A DNA stretch of 64,000 nt from Acanthosepion pharaonis (lineage: Eukaryota > Mollusca > Cephalopoda > Sepiida > Sepiidae), in NCBI GenBank assembly GCA_903632075.3, contig CAHIKZ030004549.1:1305001-1369000 (forward strand), written 5' to 3'. Below the pieces are notes generated by a model. It ran no database searches, was not told where the DNA came from, and worked only from the letters and a program-made list of their open reading frames with translations. Positions within the stretch are counted from its first letter, which is position 1. Every line of letters starts with the position of its first letter. Both the position numbers and the translations under genes were made by a program. Of the stretch, positions 46,836 through 58,215 are shown piece by piece.

Positions 46836-48031
46836 TTAGATGGTGAGCTTGGACGTGGTGAGTTTGTTCACCAAGGTACCAACGGAGGAGGCACTCTCAG
46901 TAGTCAGAGACAGATTGGCTTCTGACTCATCCCTAGAAGAATTGACCAGTATTCCAATAGATAATCTGATGGAGATGTTGACTTTCTGCACACAAACAAC
47001 ACACTTCAGAATGGGATCACATACATATCGACAGGATGAGGGCTTAGCAATGGGCTCACCATTATCACCAGCAATGGCAAATATATACATGGAATACTTT
47101 GAGGAAATGGCATTAGAATTTATATTTCTGAAGCCAATTATATGGTTAAGGTACGTAGATGACACCTTCATACTCTGGCCACACCAGGAAGATGTTCAGG
47201 TTCTACTGGACCATGTGAACTCAATAAGACCTTCAATACAGTTCACAATGGAGAAAGAGAGTAACAACACACTCCCATTCCTGGATGTTCTAATATCTTG
47301 AACAGAGCATGGGTTCAAGATATCTGTATGCCATAAACCAACATTCACCGGACAGTACCTCAATTTCAACTTCCACCATCCATACAGCATAAACAACACC
47401 AAGCAAAAGTCATAAGTGGTGACCCAGAGACATTAGATAAAGAATTGGTCAGTATAAGTAGTACCCTACAACGTAACAACTACCCTGAGTACATGGCAGC
47501 AGCCCCAAAAAACTAGGATAGGCAGGTACAAGAGGAGGACAACAACACTCAGAAAACAGTCTTCTTGCCTTATGTGAAGGGGTTATCAGAGAAAATACAA
47601 AGGATCTGCGGTTCATATAACACCAGGACAACCTTCAAAAGCTTGACGACACTTCGCAGATATCTCTCCCGAGTAAGACCCCCCATAGATGAGAACATGA
47701 CTGTGTGTATGCTATCCCATGCAGCTGAGGAAAGAAATATAAAGGGGAGACAGGCTGCCCCCTTAAGGTAAGGCTTCAAGAAAACCAGAAAACTGTAACA
47801 CAAGGGGAAGTGGAAAAATCAGGTGTGGCTAACCACATATGGAGAGAGAAGGGAGATCACCACCCTCTGTGTGATCAGGTTGAGATCATAGACAAAGAAC
47901 ACCATTGGAAAATTCATAAACTTAAGAAATCAGCACATATGCTAGGCCACAAAAATCTCCTGAGTCGACCAAGCATAGAAATGAATACAATATGGGAACC
48001 AGTAACAAGGAGTGCCAGAGAAAAGCGATAA
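46836..48031 (+). pseudogene. PLE reverse transcriptase and GIY-YIG region
   Basis: MVSLDVVSLFTKVPTEEALS, QDEGLAMGSPLSPAMANIYM and IWLRYVDDTFILWPH (YVDD active site), then NTLPFLDVLIS, are the diagnostic RT blocks of Penelope-like elements. After a TGA at 47299 the frames continue in pieces: GLSEKIQRICGSYNTRTTFK at 47579 and the endonuclease tail CDQVEIIDKEHHWKIHKLKK with NTIWEPVTRSAREKR to 48031. The left arm provides the missing 5' end in inverted form. Inactive because of stops at 47299 and 47414 and frame changes. Confidence 0.88.
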
Positions 48032-48461
48032 CAACAAAAATTGCAATATGAGTTCTGGTAAAAACCTGCAATGATAACAGCAAAAATTGCAATATGAGCA
48101 CTTGTAAAAAATAGTTACTGAAGACATTAAATTTATAATACTCAGAAATTCATACACAGATGTCCTCAAGGACACATGGCACAGTAGATAAACACGTTGG
48201 TTAGATCCAGTGACAGGACCCAAAGAGTGTGAGTTCAATACCTGTTTAAGACAGTGGAGAACTTTCAGAGGGGAAGTAATAGGAGATAACTGATAACTGG
48301 CATCCATTAAAACATGGCAGTCTTCCCCAGTGAGCGAAATGAAAGGTTCAGTTTGACATTCCAACTACCTGTAGAAGGCCGGAGCGTACAACAGCTGAAA
48401 TGTTGTAATAAATATGGCAACAAAGATGAGGACAATAGTCCGAATAATCTAAATAATGTAC
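47942..48461 (+). repeat. PLE right inverted end, overlaps endonuclease tail
   Basis: Contains the last ~30 codons of the endonuclease, a tRNA-like segment (CACAGTAGATAAACACGTTGG … GAGTTCAATACCTG, 48178-48255), and the CTGTAGAAGGCC … GCTGAAATGTTGT block near 48370. Confidence 0.85.
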
Positions 48462-48810
48462 AATTTTAGCTGTTTTTACAAGCTTGCAGTAACAGAACAT
48501 TGCCTTACTGAATCTTTGTAAAGCAACTCTGTTGCTGTCTTAACTTAACCTTGAATTCCTTCACTTTTGAAACATGCATGCCTCCTTTGTATTTATCTTA
48601 AGATGGATGGTTTACTTCTTAATGTCTTTTCACATTATATTCTTTTGGTGTTGCAATGCAGTGGTTGCAAATCAAACAGTTTCTTTCCATTAACAGTGGT
48701 ACAAAAGTACTGTAATTCGCACTTTTCTTGAAACATGCATCCTTCAGATAATTTTCTCTTTTTATGAGATTGAATAGAATTCGACATTTTTAAAGCAAAA
48801 TATTACAAAG
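48460..48810 (-). pseudogene. hAT transposase N-terminal zinc-finger part
   Basis: From ATG near 48787: MSNSIQSHKKRKLSEGCMFQ, then a zinc-finger-like CNHCIATPKEYNVKRHYE (C-x2-C-x11-12-H type, after a frameshift) and KVKEFKVKLRQQQSCFTKIQ. It continues into the C-terminal half once the PLE at 46264-48459 is removed; the bridging frame reads AKIVCPEKLHL. Confidence 0.75.
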
Positions 48811-49096
48811 ATACGAACATTTTCCCTTTACATTTGTTCTTATTTAGTTGTCAAGGATTATCACATGATTAACCGGGAATAAAAAATAGTTGCTGACATT
48901 TGAAAACAAAAAAACATTGAGATAGAATAAACAATCTAATCATATCAATTGAAAAAAAATCTCACTGTTTTTAATAATTTGCATTACTAACATAGACAAA
49001 ATTCTCAATGTACCACGGCTATAGAAACCTTTATGGGGGCTGCCAAGAGGCATGTAAAGGGCTGCATGCGGCCAGCTTGACACGCCTGCATTAAAA

Positions 49097-50220
49097 CATT
49101 TCAGAGGAAACACACAATTTTTTTTTTATTATGCAGCACAGAAAAGGCAGCAATTCTCCAATTATAATGTATGTTGTATATTAACCCACGTAAAATCCTT
49201 TTTGGAATATAGGGCCACAGCCTCACTACATTAGGTGCTGCTAGTGTAATGAATAGACAACATCAAATATCAACTTAAGAAGCTTTATTCTGTAAAACTA
49301 AATCATTAAACGGCCTTTTATACAGAGTTGTTAGTAATGAAATGGTATAGTTTCATTATTATCATAAATAGTAAGCAAGTTTTATGGGGTGAAGTTGCTA
49401 TCTCCACATCCAAACTATTTCAGAGTTATCCTTCTCCTAGACTGATTGCCAAGCAAAGTTTGAGAGTCTAGTCTACTCTGCTATTAATTTGTAGTGTTTG
49501 TGAAGAAAAACTTTAAAACTTCACAAAAATTAAGATTTGATAAAATGAACAAATTAGGCAGATTCAAATTATAGTGAACACATTTTTAGAACATATTTGA
49601 TTAATTAATCAATTTCAGACTAAATAAAAACCTCTTTTTACTTAAAATTATTAATAAGATAAAATATCCCAACTGAGTATACCAACTTAAAATTTAGTTA
49701 ATGTAAAACATATATCAAATTAACAATCTGTAAAGATTCAGTTTTTAAACATGTATAATTATTAAGTTATTAGAAATTAAATACTCTTCAAGTAACACAC
49801 TTAAGAATTGAGCTGAGCATTTTCCCATTAAACATTCACATGCATTTTGTGTTTGTTTATGTCCATGAATGAGATATAAATAAAAGAACAATGTATGAAG
49901 TAGTCAGAGTCTAAACAGTTGGTGTAATAGTATGAGTAGCAGCTGGATGTAACAGTCCAAGGCAAAGTCATTAAATCTTCCTATGTCTTGTCTATTCCTT
50001 GTCATATGAAAATTGTCTTCATGAGAAGAAACTCAACTAAAATAAAAGAAAACCAATTTTAGAAATCACCACAACTATTTTTCAAATATAAATTTTTGGA
50101 TTTACACTTTATTTGTTTTCTTCTTATCCTTTTGTTTTTCTTTGCGGACGAGTTGAATATTTTTGCAAAGTCAAAATTCTCACCCTGCAACCTTCCACAA
50201 ACTCTTAGCTAGGGAATGAA
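49097..50220. other. AT-rich stretch, no gene seen
   Basis: No recognisable coding or repeat content beyond homopolymers. Confidence 0.5.
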
Positions 50221-50224
50221 AAAT

Positions 50225-50345
50225 GAATTTGTAACTTTCCCAAGCATTTGTGTGAAATCAAATGCAATGTCCTTGACTGGAATTTGAACATGACATGTCA
50301 ATTTTACTTTATGCTCTTAACCACTATGCTATTCATCCCTATAAT
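50225..50345 (-). mobile_element. tRNA-derived SINE family 2 (minus)
   Basis: On minus: GAATAGCATAGTGGTTAAGA (A box), GTTCAAATTCCAGTC (B box), then ACAAATGCTTGGGAAAG, the family tail. Confidence 0.75.
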
Positions 50346-50415
50346 TATAAACTGTTTTTGCTTCATTTTCTGATTATTATATTCATTCATTCATGATTTT
50401 AAGTTCTCCATTGCT

Positions 50416-51181
50416 CAGTTGCGTGCAAAGGCAGGGGTCAGTGGCCCCAGGCAGCACTACCTGGCGGCTGACACATTCGATGGAGTATATTATTTTTGTT
50501 GTAACAAAGGCAGCGAAGGAAGAAGAAGAAACATAACTTTTTGTTTTTATTTCTCAAATACACATAAAATTAGATATTAAAAATAAATAAAATACTTTTT
50601 AATTTTAGTTTTAAAATGTCTATATTTGGTTGTTGGTACCTACTTAAATCCAAAGATTTTTTTCACACCTATTTGAGAAGTCCAAGATTTTGGTGGCAGT
50701 TCTTTTATTTTTATTTTTCATGTCTGTGAAACTGATAGTGAAAAGAAAGTTCAAAAGATATAAAGGGTGGGTGTGAAGATAGAATGCCATAAAATCAAAG
50801 ACTACTTAAAAAAAAAAAGATTCTTGGTTATTATTGAATCAGTTTCATTCTTGTAAAGTCAATTTCTTTCAGTCTAAAAACTGAAAAACCAAAGGAAATT
50901 TGACATTTAACATAAATTTAAGTATATTTTTCTTTTCTTTTTGTTGACTTTAATTTAAAGAAATTTAAAACATGTTTTTAGAAAAAAAATGAAAAATCAA
51001 TTTCTAGCAATTTTTTTTTTATTAATCTTTGTTTCATATTTGAAATTATATTTTTTAATGTAATGTGAAATTTTAAATTGTTTCCTTTGTAGAAGTAGAT
51101 CTTTGTTGCAATTTTGTTTGGGGTAGGGGGTGCCAGTCACATTCCTCGCCCTGGACACTACTAGACCCATGCACACCACTG
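50416..51181. mobile_element. non-autonomous hAT element, 766 bp
   Basis: Ends CAGTTGCGTGCA and (reverse complement) CAGTGGTGTGCA; flanking 8-bp duplication CCATTGCT (50408-50415)/CCATTGTT (51182-51189). The interior is AT-rich without a transposase. Confidence 0.8.
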
Positions 51182-51189
51182 CCATTGTT

Positions 51190-51850
51190 TATTTTATTCT
51201 AGAATAAATAAATGAAAACATTTTTTGGTGCTCATTAATTTTTAATACTTTTAAAAAATTTTTGGCAAATTTGGATCTTTGTGCCTGAAATAAGACGGAT
51301 TGTCAGATTTTACCCATGACATTGCTTTGATTCTAACTACTTTCACTCTTCGGCAATATGAATTTTTACATTTTTGTTTTTGAGAATCTACAATAAAAAT
51401 AAACACTATTTATTTTTGTTGTCAATTCTTGAGAACAAAGAAAATGTATAAATTCACTGTAATGACAAAAGTACGCAGGTATAGGCTTTAAGAACACTTT
51501 TCTTCAACTGAGAATACAAGGTTCGCATATAGTGTCCTTTTATAGTCCCAGTAAACAGAAATAGCTCTCTCTCAAAGAGGAGCGTAACAAGACAAAGGGA
51601 GACCACTCTTGATTATTCATAACATTCACCTTCATATGTTTACGTTTTATTACTATTCTAATCATCGCTTTTTAAAACAATAAACAATGCCGAAGAGGGA
51701 AAGTAGTTAAAAAAAGTGGTGTCATGGGAAAAAAAACCATCATTTGACACACTGTCATATTTCCAATTTTTTTATTTTAATGAGGGTGTAGCGGACCATG
51801 GTTTTTATACATCTTGTGATATGAACACAGGTAGAACTCCTGAAATAAAG
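51190..51850. other. AT-rich stretch, no gene seen
   Basis: No recognisable feature. Confidence 0.5.
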
Positions 51851-51854
51851 TCCA

Positions 51855-52170
51855 CTGAAGGAGGCACGGTGGAGTAATGGATAGCAGCTCAGATTGAGGA
51901 ATCAGAGAGCTGAGTTCAAATTCCACTTGAATCCATTACATTCACTTATGTGCTAATACCCTTGGGAAAGGTATGAATCCTCTTCTTCTCCCCACCGTCT
52001 ATGGGTAAACAGCAGGACGGATCGGGTTCTATAGCCTTGGATAGCAACTGGTCTACCGCAGAAAGAAATGGCAACCTACTGCAGGAAAAAAAAATTTGCC
52101 TTGTCAGTCATGTATCAAAAGATACATGATCGTCTAAGTTAGTATCATGCATGGTACATAACTGACTAAC
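51855..52170 (+). mobile_element. tRNA-derived SINE family 2, longest copy
   Basis: GCACGGTGGAGTAATGGATA (A box), GAGTTCAAATTCCAC (B box), then ATTACATTCACTTATGTGC and CCCTTGGGAAAGGT, followed by a ~180-bp 3' body ending in an ATGTATC…GATACAT hairpin. Confidence 0.8.
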
Positions 52171-52511
52171 TGACAAATATGGCAGACTCAGAAAATGAGC
52201 CTACCAAAAAGAAAATGTAACAGAAAAACAAGAAGAAACCGATATGTACAAACAGGTATATGTATTAAACAACAAAAAGGGTTTACAAAAGACAGAAATA
52301 TTAATGTGTTTGTGTGCATAAACATAAAGAGTTTGTGTTTGAAAGTATGTTTGTATGTACGTGTGTGTGTGCCTGTTTGTATAATGTTCCAAGGAAAAGC
52401 ATAGTGCCCCCCACAAGAATTACAATAAAAATATATTTTGATTAAAGTAACAGTATTTTATATTTTTTTAACCCTTTTGTATCTGGTCTTAAGATTTTGA
52501 CCAGGGATGTA

Positions 52512-53708
52512 CAGAGGTTGGTCAAAATAATTGAAACACTTGTTAAATTCAAAGAAAATTCATTCAATATGGAGTTTGTCCTCCTTTAGCCTCACATACA
52601 GCTTTAATATGTCTAGGAATGGAATCATAAAGCTTCTTGACTTCATCCAGAGGAATTTTCAGCCATTCTTCCATTAAAACTTTCTCCAGCTCTTTAAGAC
52701 ATGACAGTGGAGGATAGCAGCTCCTAACTTGTTGCTTCAAAATGCACCACAAATGTTCAATAATATTGATATCTGGAGATTGGGGAGGCCACTCCATGTG
52801 TTCTAGCTCACTTTCATGCTCTTCATACCAATTCTTAACCATTCGAGTGGTATGTATTGGAGCATTATTGTCTTGGAAGATGCAGTCACTATCAGGGAAT
52901 AAAGTCTGGGCCATTAGATGAACATGATCTCCCAAAATGTTCAAGTAATCTTTGCTGTTGATTCTACCATGCAGGGCAACTATTGGACTGAGACATTTCC
53001 ATGATATGGCGGACCAAACTATCACTGATCCACCTCCATGCTTCACTGTTAGAAGAAGGCAGTCAGGGTTGTAAGATTCTTTGGGCTGCCTCCCCACATA
53101 AACTCACCCAGAAGTTGGGAAAAGAGAAAAACTGGATTCTTCTGAGAATATGACTTGCTTCCATTGGTCTGCAGACCAGACATTGTGATCTCTGCACCAC
53201 TTCAACCTCTTCTGAATGTTCTGAGTGGAGAGAAGAGGTTTGCTTATGGCGGCTCTTCCATGATATCCAGCCTTATGGAGCTCACGACAATAAGTTTTAG
53301 TAGAAACTGGACTACTCAGAAGATTATTCAACCCAGCAGTCACTTTGGCTGCAGTAATCTGATGATTTTTTGCCACATTGCGTTTCAATACACGTTGGTT
53401 CCTGTCAGTAAGTTTGCAAGTCCGGCCCAAATTGCTATGGTTGCTAGAGGTTTTGCCCTTTTTTTGCCCATGCAAGCTCCAACAATTTGCCCTTTTTCGA
53501 ACTCAGAGAGGTCACGCATTTAGCTTAAATTTTACTAAATTCTAAAAATAAATAAAACAAAGACAGTAAATTAGATAAAAAAAAAACGTATTTACAATAC
53601 ATATAACCTGCAATTATGAAGTTTTAGTTAAAGTTCTTAATATAACAGGTCTTTGAAATATAGAAGTGGAATTTGTACCTGTTCCATTTATTTTTTGTCT
53701 AACCCCTG
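52512..53708 (-). mobile_element. Tc1-family transposon with TIRs
   Basis: Left end CAGAGGTTGGTCAAAATAAT and right end (reverse complement) CAGGGGTTAGACAAAAAATA, each next to a TA dinucleotide (52510-52511, 53709-53710). The total length of 1197 bp and single transposase frame fit Tc1-like elements. Confidence 0.9.
52564..53519 (-). pseudogene. Tc1-like transposase, inactivated
   Basis: Starts MRDLSEFEKGQIVGACM (53519), then jumps frame with most of the first helix-turn-helix deleted, and resumes GKTSSNHSNLGRTCKLTDRN, AAKVTAGLNNLLSSPVSTKT, ELHKAGYHGRAAISKPLLST. An in-frame TGA near 53102 interrupts between FPTSG and VYVGRQPKES. Catalytic region: VIFSEESSF (first Asp position is Glu), IFQDNNAPIHTTR (second Asp), SPDINIIEHLWCIL (third, Glu). 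Three separate defects: deletion/frameshift, stop, lost first Asp. Confidence 0.88.
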
Positions 53709-53894
53709 TATGTCTCGCCAGCTACTTCCAGGTGGTTAATAAGCTTATTGCAATTTTTTTTGCTTGTATTTTAAAGGTGGATCATTTTTATTGGCATTCT
53801 ATCTTTCAGACTTGATTCTTCCTTTCAGAGTATTATAACTAAAAATATATCTGTAAAAAGACAATATAAATAAAGACAAAAGGAAAACTTGTCT

Positions 53895-54420
53895 TAGCTG
53901 ACAATAAAGCCGCTAAAATTCAAGAGGTTGCTGAGTGTGAGAGAATAAGAGGAAAAAACATTATTAAGGAGAGAGAGCTTTAAAAGAACAGGAATAAAAA
54001 AAACAGATGATAATGATTGACATTGCATTTAAATTTTTAAAGCTCAAAGTTAACTGGGAAGCAAGAAGCTGGAAAAGAGTTCCATAAGTGAGAAGTGCAA
54101 GAAAAGAAACCGTTAGCATAGAACATATGGTTACATCTAGTTACCATTTCAACTAAAATCATAAGACTTTGCTGCCAATTTAGTACTGTGCTTAAATTTC
54201 TAAAGTCTAGGTACCAAAGAAGAAAGCTCATTAGAACAATTACTATGAAAATATTTATAGAAAAGGCATGGACAAGCTATGTCATGGCACTGGGAAAGTG
54301 ACTGAAGGTGAGATGCCAGGTCAGGACCAATTATGTTGTAGATTCTTCTTTGTATTTTATTAAAAATTTCTAAATACGTGGCAGAAGCACCAGAGCAAAT
54401 GTGGCAGTAATATTCAATGT
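53895..54420 (-). mobile_element. LINE family A C-terminal module and 3' tail (minus)
   Basis: Minus frames MSFLLWYLDFRNLSTVLNWQ and NHMFYANGFFSCTSHLWNSF, PASCFPVNFEL, with the standard tail toward 53895. Confidence 0.75.
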
Positions 54421-54589
54421 TTAATTCATTCTCCTTACTGTCAACCTTGATTAAGTTCTACACAACAACTGGTGTTCATCAACCTACAAGCTATCATCAC
54501 TCTCAGACTGACTTTCCTTATCCACTGTTACATGATCCTCATGAAGTCATACTATAAAAAAAGATATAATACCCTCTGCATTCATGTGT

Positions 54590-54615
54590 GTGGGTGTGCG
54601 TGTGTGTGTGTGTAT
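54590..54615. repeat. (GT)n tract
   Basis: Short GT microsatellite with GC interruption. Confidence 0.8.
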
Positions 54616-54881
54616 TATTTTTAACAGTGATTTTTTTTTTCATATTCATTCCATTTTTTAATTGTCACTACTCTCCTTGTACTGTTAATGCTTTATTCTG
54701 TCTTTGTTCAAGTACTTTCAACCACATCAGTCATCATCAAGAACTGGTTATTGTCAATATAGTAAAAAATTTTGCTGGCTACATGCTAGCATTTTTGGGG
54801 AGTGCTGGAATTTGAATCTGTAATAGTTAAATGGAGCTAAGCTACACAGAAATACCTGCATACATATATATAATGTACACA

Positions 54882-54882
54882 C

Positions 54883-54943
<61 letters not shown>
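54882..54943. repeat. (TA)n microsatellite
   Basis: About 60 bp of TA directly abutting the LINE C end. Confidence 0.95.
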
Positions 54944-54944
<1 letters not shown>

Positions 54945-55135
54945 CAGACTCTCAAGAGGATGTTTCCCCCGGACACTACAATCTTAACCTCCAAGTTTAG
55001 GATCAGTTGTTACCTATTGTATTATTCTCATAATCTGTACTTTCTCCTCCTATGCCCGTATAACAACCTCATTGAGTCACCCTCTACTTTGAGCGGCTCT
55101 TGGGCCTTGTATTGTGTGACCATTTAGAAAAAAAA
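54945..55135 (+). mobile_element. LINE family C 3' end, copy 1
   Basis: Shares with 59605-59815 the words GACACTACAATCTTAACCT, AAGTTTAGGAT, ACAACCTCATT and GAGCGGCTCTTGG. Copy 2 encodes FPRGCFLDHYNLNLFKFRIN, a LINE C-terminal sequence. Confidence 0.65.
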
Positions 55136-55529
55136 TTGTTAACTTTTTACTTTCATGTCAAGTAAGTGTAAGTTACCCTTTAAGTAACAAATTAATTAGT
55201 AATATTCTGCTCGTGTAGCTTGCTAACCAATGATCCATGGTGAGGTATCATTGATTATATATAGAAGGAGAGGGATACTGAGAGATTTTTAATTTAAATA
55301 TAATTACTCCAAATAATACTTTCTAAGCTGAATACGCAAGGTTCGATAACTGCACGTTAAGGGGACGGAATCCACGATCTGGAGTTATCGTTCCTGATAT
55401 TTGTTATCATTCTCTCTTATTATTTCCAAGCAAAATCTTTTGGGTTTCTTTTCAAACTGATGTTTTTGCTTAATATTCGTTTTTTCCGATTCACCGTCTT
55501 TCTTTCATCATTAGGATTATCCAGAATCT

Positions 55530-55626
55530 ATGGATTTCACGGAGGCTTATGCCGATAGATGCTCCACTATTGGTCGGGCTGCAAGAGAAGGCGATGTTTG
55601 TCAACTGCAACGTTTACTTAGAGAAG
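55530..55626 (+). CDS. ASB3: ASB3 orthologue, coding exon 1 (5' end of gene)
   Basis: Start of ankyrin repeat and SOCS box protein 3, a CUL5-type ubiquitin ligase substrate adaptor. The exon encodes MDFTEAYADRCSTIGRAARE and then GDVCQLQRLLREG; the human N-terminus as I recall it is MDFTEAYADTCSTVGLAARE, nearly identical. The donor is G|GTTAGA at 55626/55627 and the exon ends in phase 1. A pyrimidine-rich stretch ending TCATCATTAG at 55514 directly before GATTATCCAGAATCT-ATG looks like an acceptor for a 5'UTR intron, so the full exon is probably 55515-55626. The residues form the first helix pair of the ankyrin array. Confidence 0.92.
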
Positions 55627-57239
55627 GTTAGAAAGAAATTATTATTTGTTTAATTTTCATAGTAAAAAAAAAAAAAAAAATCTTTGTCTTTAGTTCTTAA
55701 ATAAAACATCTCTTTTAGTTTTTGGTTAGTTTATTTTCATAATAATATAAAGAATTGTTCTCTTTTTACCTGTAAAATATTTTTATTTTAATATACTTAC
55801 TTAAGTTTAAGTTAATAATAATTTAATTTTGCAATTTTACTTTTTTAGTCAATAACTTTTTTGTTTGTTCATTAAATAAATTTAATTTAATGAACTAAAA
55901 AATCATTACATTTTTGTTGTATTTTTTAAAAGATTTTTTATTTATCTTCTATTAATTTTTTTTTTTTTAACATAGAACGAAATTCATTCATAAAATATTT
56001 TTTATTTTTATGAATGAATTGAAAAATCGTAAAGGACTGTAGTAAAATCACAACGTTTCAGCTTTTAAATTTGAATATGTTTACTATAAAAATAGTGTAT
56101 GTAGGATATTTTATTTAATTAAGTTCGGCAGTTAATTGCACCAGAAATAAAATCTTCTTTCTTTCCTTTTTTTATATCAAAATCGTAAAAACACCTACGT
56201 AAATAAATTTAAAATTTTATAATGATATTTTTTGATTTTTTTTAATCTAGAAAATTAAACAAAGAGATTAAACTTATTTAAATTTATTTATTTAACCCTA
56301 GCTAGTGCGTATCAACAATATTCCTCTAAATTTTAAAATAACTTAGGGTTTTTACGTTTTGCTTCGTAAATGCCTAATTGGCGATGCTCGTTATTCTGTA
56401 ATAATCTCGATAAAATTAATAAAAAAAGAAAAAAAAAAAGATTGATATTATTTTCTGACCAAAGTAACCCTTGCCGCGAACAGGTTGTCGTTGTATTTTA
56501 TTTTTAAAAAGAAAAACTAAGAAAGTATTTTATTAATATTTTTATTTTTATGATAATTGGGAGTTTTACATTTTGGCTCTTAGTCTTTCTTCTTATTTTT
56601 ATTTTTGTCAGTTCTTCAGATCTGTGACAATTTGGATTTTCTTGTAAGAAAGGTGTTTTAATTAAAATTAAAAACTAAACACAAACCACTGATTCATACC
56701 TTACTGAATAAAATAAATCTTTCTTATGTCCATATTCTAATAATTTTTAAAAGCTATTTTAATTTTAATATAAATATTTATTTTATTACATTTTTTATTT
56801 AAGTCATGCAGCAAATGCGAATCTAAATCTCTAAAAAAATATTTTAAAAATTAAAGTTTCATTGTGTCCCAGATTTATGTTACCTGACGCAAGTTTTTTT
56901 TTTCTGTTTTTTTTTTAATTTAAAAAATATCTATTAATGAATTAAGAAGCAGTTTTAAAATATTATGCCAGTTATATAAAAATTAATACGTGACATGTCA
57001 AGCGGCAACATGGACAGGTAGTCTAAGAAGAAGCACAAAAATAACGTTCTTTGTTTTGGCTTTTTAAACAGAGAGAACTTTTTTTTAATAACGTTGCATC
57101 ACAATCTTAAAATTAGATTAGATGGGATTTTATGAAAAAAAATGATGATTTGACTTTAAGAGCAAAGAATGCAAAATTGGAAATAAAAAAGTGAAAATTA
57201 TTAATCAAATAATATAATAATAATAATGATGATGAAGAA
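55627..57239. other. ASB3 intron 1, AT-rich part
   Basis: Very AT-rich intronic DNA; no recognisable element. Confidence 0.5.
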
Positions 57240-57550
57240 GAGTATTAAAACAGGGTGTTAGTGGTGGGATAAAAAAAAACAACAATAATATGAAATAAAA
57301 TTATAAAACTAGTAATAAAATAATAATGAAGATTGAAGAGTAGAGGTAAATAAAAAGTGTTACTGTTGGGATAAAAAATCAACAATAATAAAATGGAATA
57401 AAACTCGTAATAAGTGTATTGAGCCAGACGGTTGGGATATGCAACAACAATATGAAATAAAAATAAAATACAACTAGTAATAAAATAAAAAAATAGTAGT
57501 GTATCATTGAGCCACAATGCTGGGATAAAATGCAACAATAAGAATAAGAT
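57240..57550. repeat. ~85-bp degenerate tandem repeat in ASB3 intron
   Basis: About 3.5 diverged units sharing GTTGGGATA/GGTGGGATA, CAACAATA, ATGAAATAAAA and ACTAGTAATAAAATAA words. Confidence 0.75.
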
Positions 57551-57799
57551 GGATTATTGTTGCATATTCAAGATTGCATTTTATTATATTTGCAGGTTAA
57601 CAGTAAATGATTATTTATTACTCTCTTCAGACGAATATCCTCATCTTGGTTATTATCCATAAAATTGAAAATTAAACTATTGTGTCTTTCAGATTTGCTA
57701 TCTTTATTATTCCCTGATCTCTTCAGACTAAAAACTTCATCTTGCTTTCTCTAATAAAGTTTTTTTGCCTCTTGTAACGTTTCATTCCAGGTTCTGTAT

Positions 57800-58060
57800 T
57801 TTTTAACCTAAAACCTGGAAATTTCAAACTGAATCCTTTATTCAATCAATGGTTATTGTTCTCATTTCACTATCTGTGCTCATATAGGATATTTTCTATC
57901 CTGGTTGAGAAGGAACATATTTTAGGTTTAACGCTTAAATTTCACTGCTTGCTTGACAATGTGCTCATGGATAAAAGCATTGATAAGTATTTCTTAATCT
58001 GGTGGTTGTGAGTTCAATCCCTAGATAAGGCAGTGAAATTCATTTACTCTTGTTTTACAA
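57800..58060. repeat. tRNA-like SINE-type remnant
   Basis: Contains CATGGATAAAAGCATTGATA and GTGAGTTCAATCCCTAG (A- and B-box-like, plus strand) and, to the left, AATTTCAAACTGAATCCTTT, which matches the PLE end at 46408. It is a decayed relative of the 16.7 kb unit. Confidence 0.5.
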
Positions 58061-58215
58061 AAAAAAAAATGTACCTTTTTTCATTAGATTTGTTTGAATG
58101 GTTAATTTTTTATACAGAATTTTTTCCACTTTGTCATTCATTTGCTTAATATTGTTCTATATATTTTTTTAAAGGGCATGTTTCTAAAAATAAATATGCT
58201 AAAAATCCACCTTCA

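Larger units (their letters stand above)
46264..48459 (+). mobile_element. Penelope-like element inserted in the hAT, 10-bp target duplication
   Basis: ACAATTTTAG at 46254-46263 and 48460-48469 flanks the insert. The insert has ~510-bp inverted ends (46314-46830 and 47942-48461) around an RT/endonuclease coding region. The left inverted end contains, in reverse, the terminal endonuclease codons, as expected if PLE ends are inverted partial copies. Confidence 0.85.
44736..49088 (-). mobile_element. hAT transposon (complete ends), 8-bp target duplication
   Basis: The left end CAGGCATGTCGAACTC and right end (reverse complement) CAGGCGTGTCAAGCTG are TIRs, flanked by CATTAAAA at 44728-44735 and 49089-49096. 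The 4353-bp interval contains a decayed transposase on minus and a 2196-bp PLE insertion. 8-bp duplications and CAG-type ends are hAT hallmarks. Confidence 0.92.

Noticed and set aside
46411..48364. two similar 140-residue ORFs (MECQTEPFISLTG)
   Set aside because: They are opposite-strand frames of the PLE inverted ends, not a gene pair.
53155..53523. 122-codon plus-strand ORF
   Set aside because: Antisense shadow of the Tc1 transposase.
57245..57538. 97-codon hydrophobic ORF on minus
   Set aside because: Comes from the AT-rich tandem repeat in ASB3 intron 1; low complexity.
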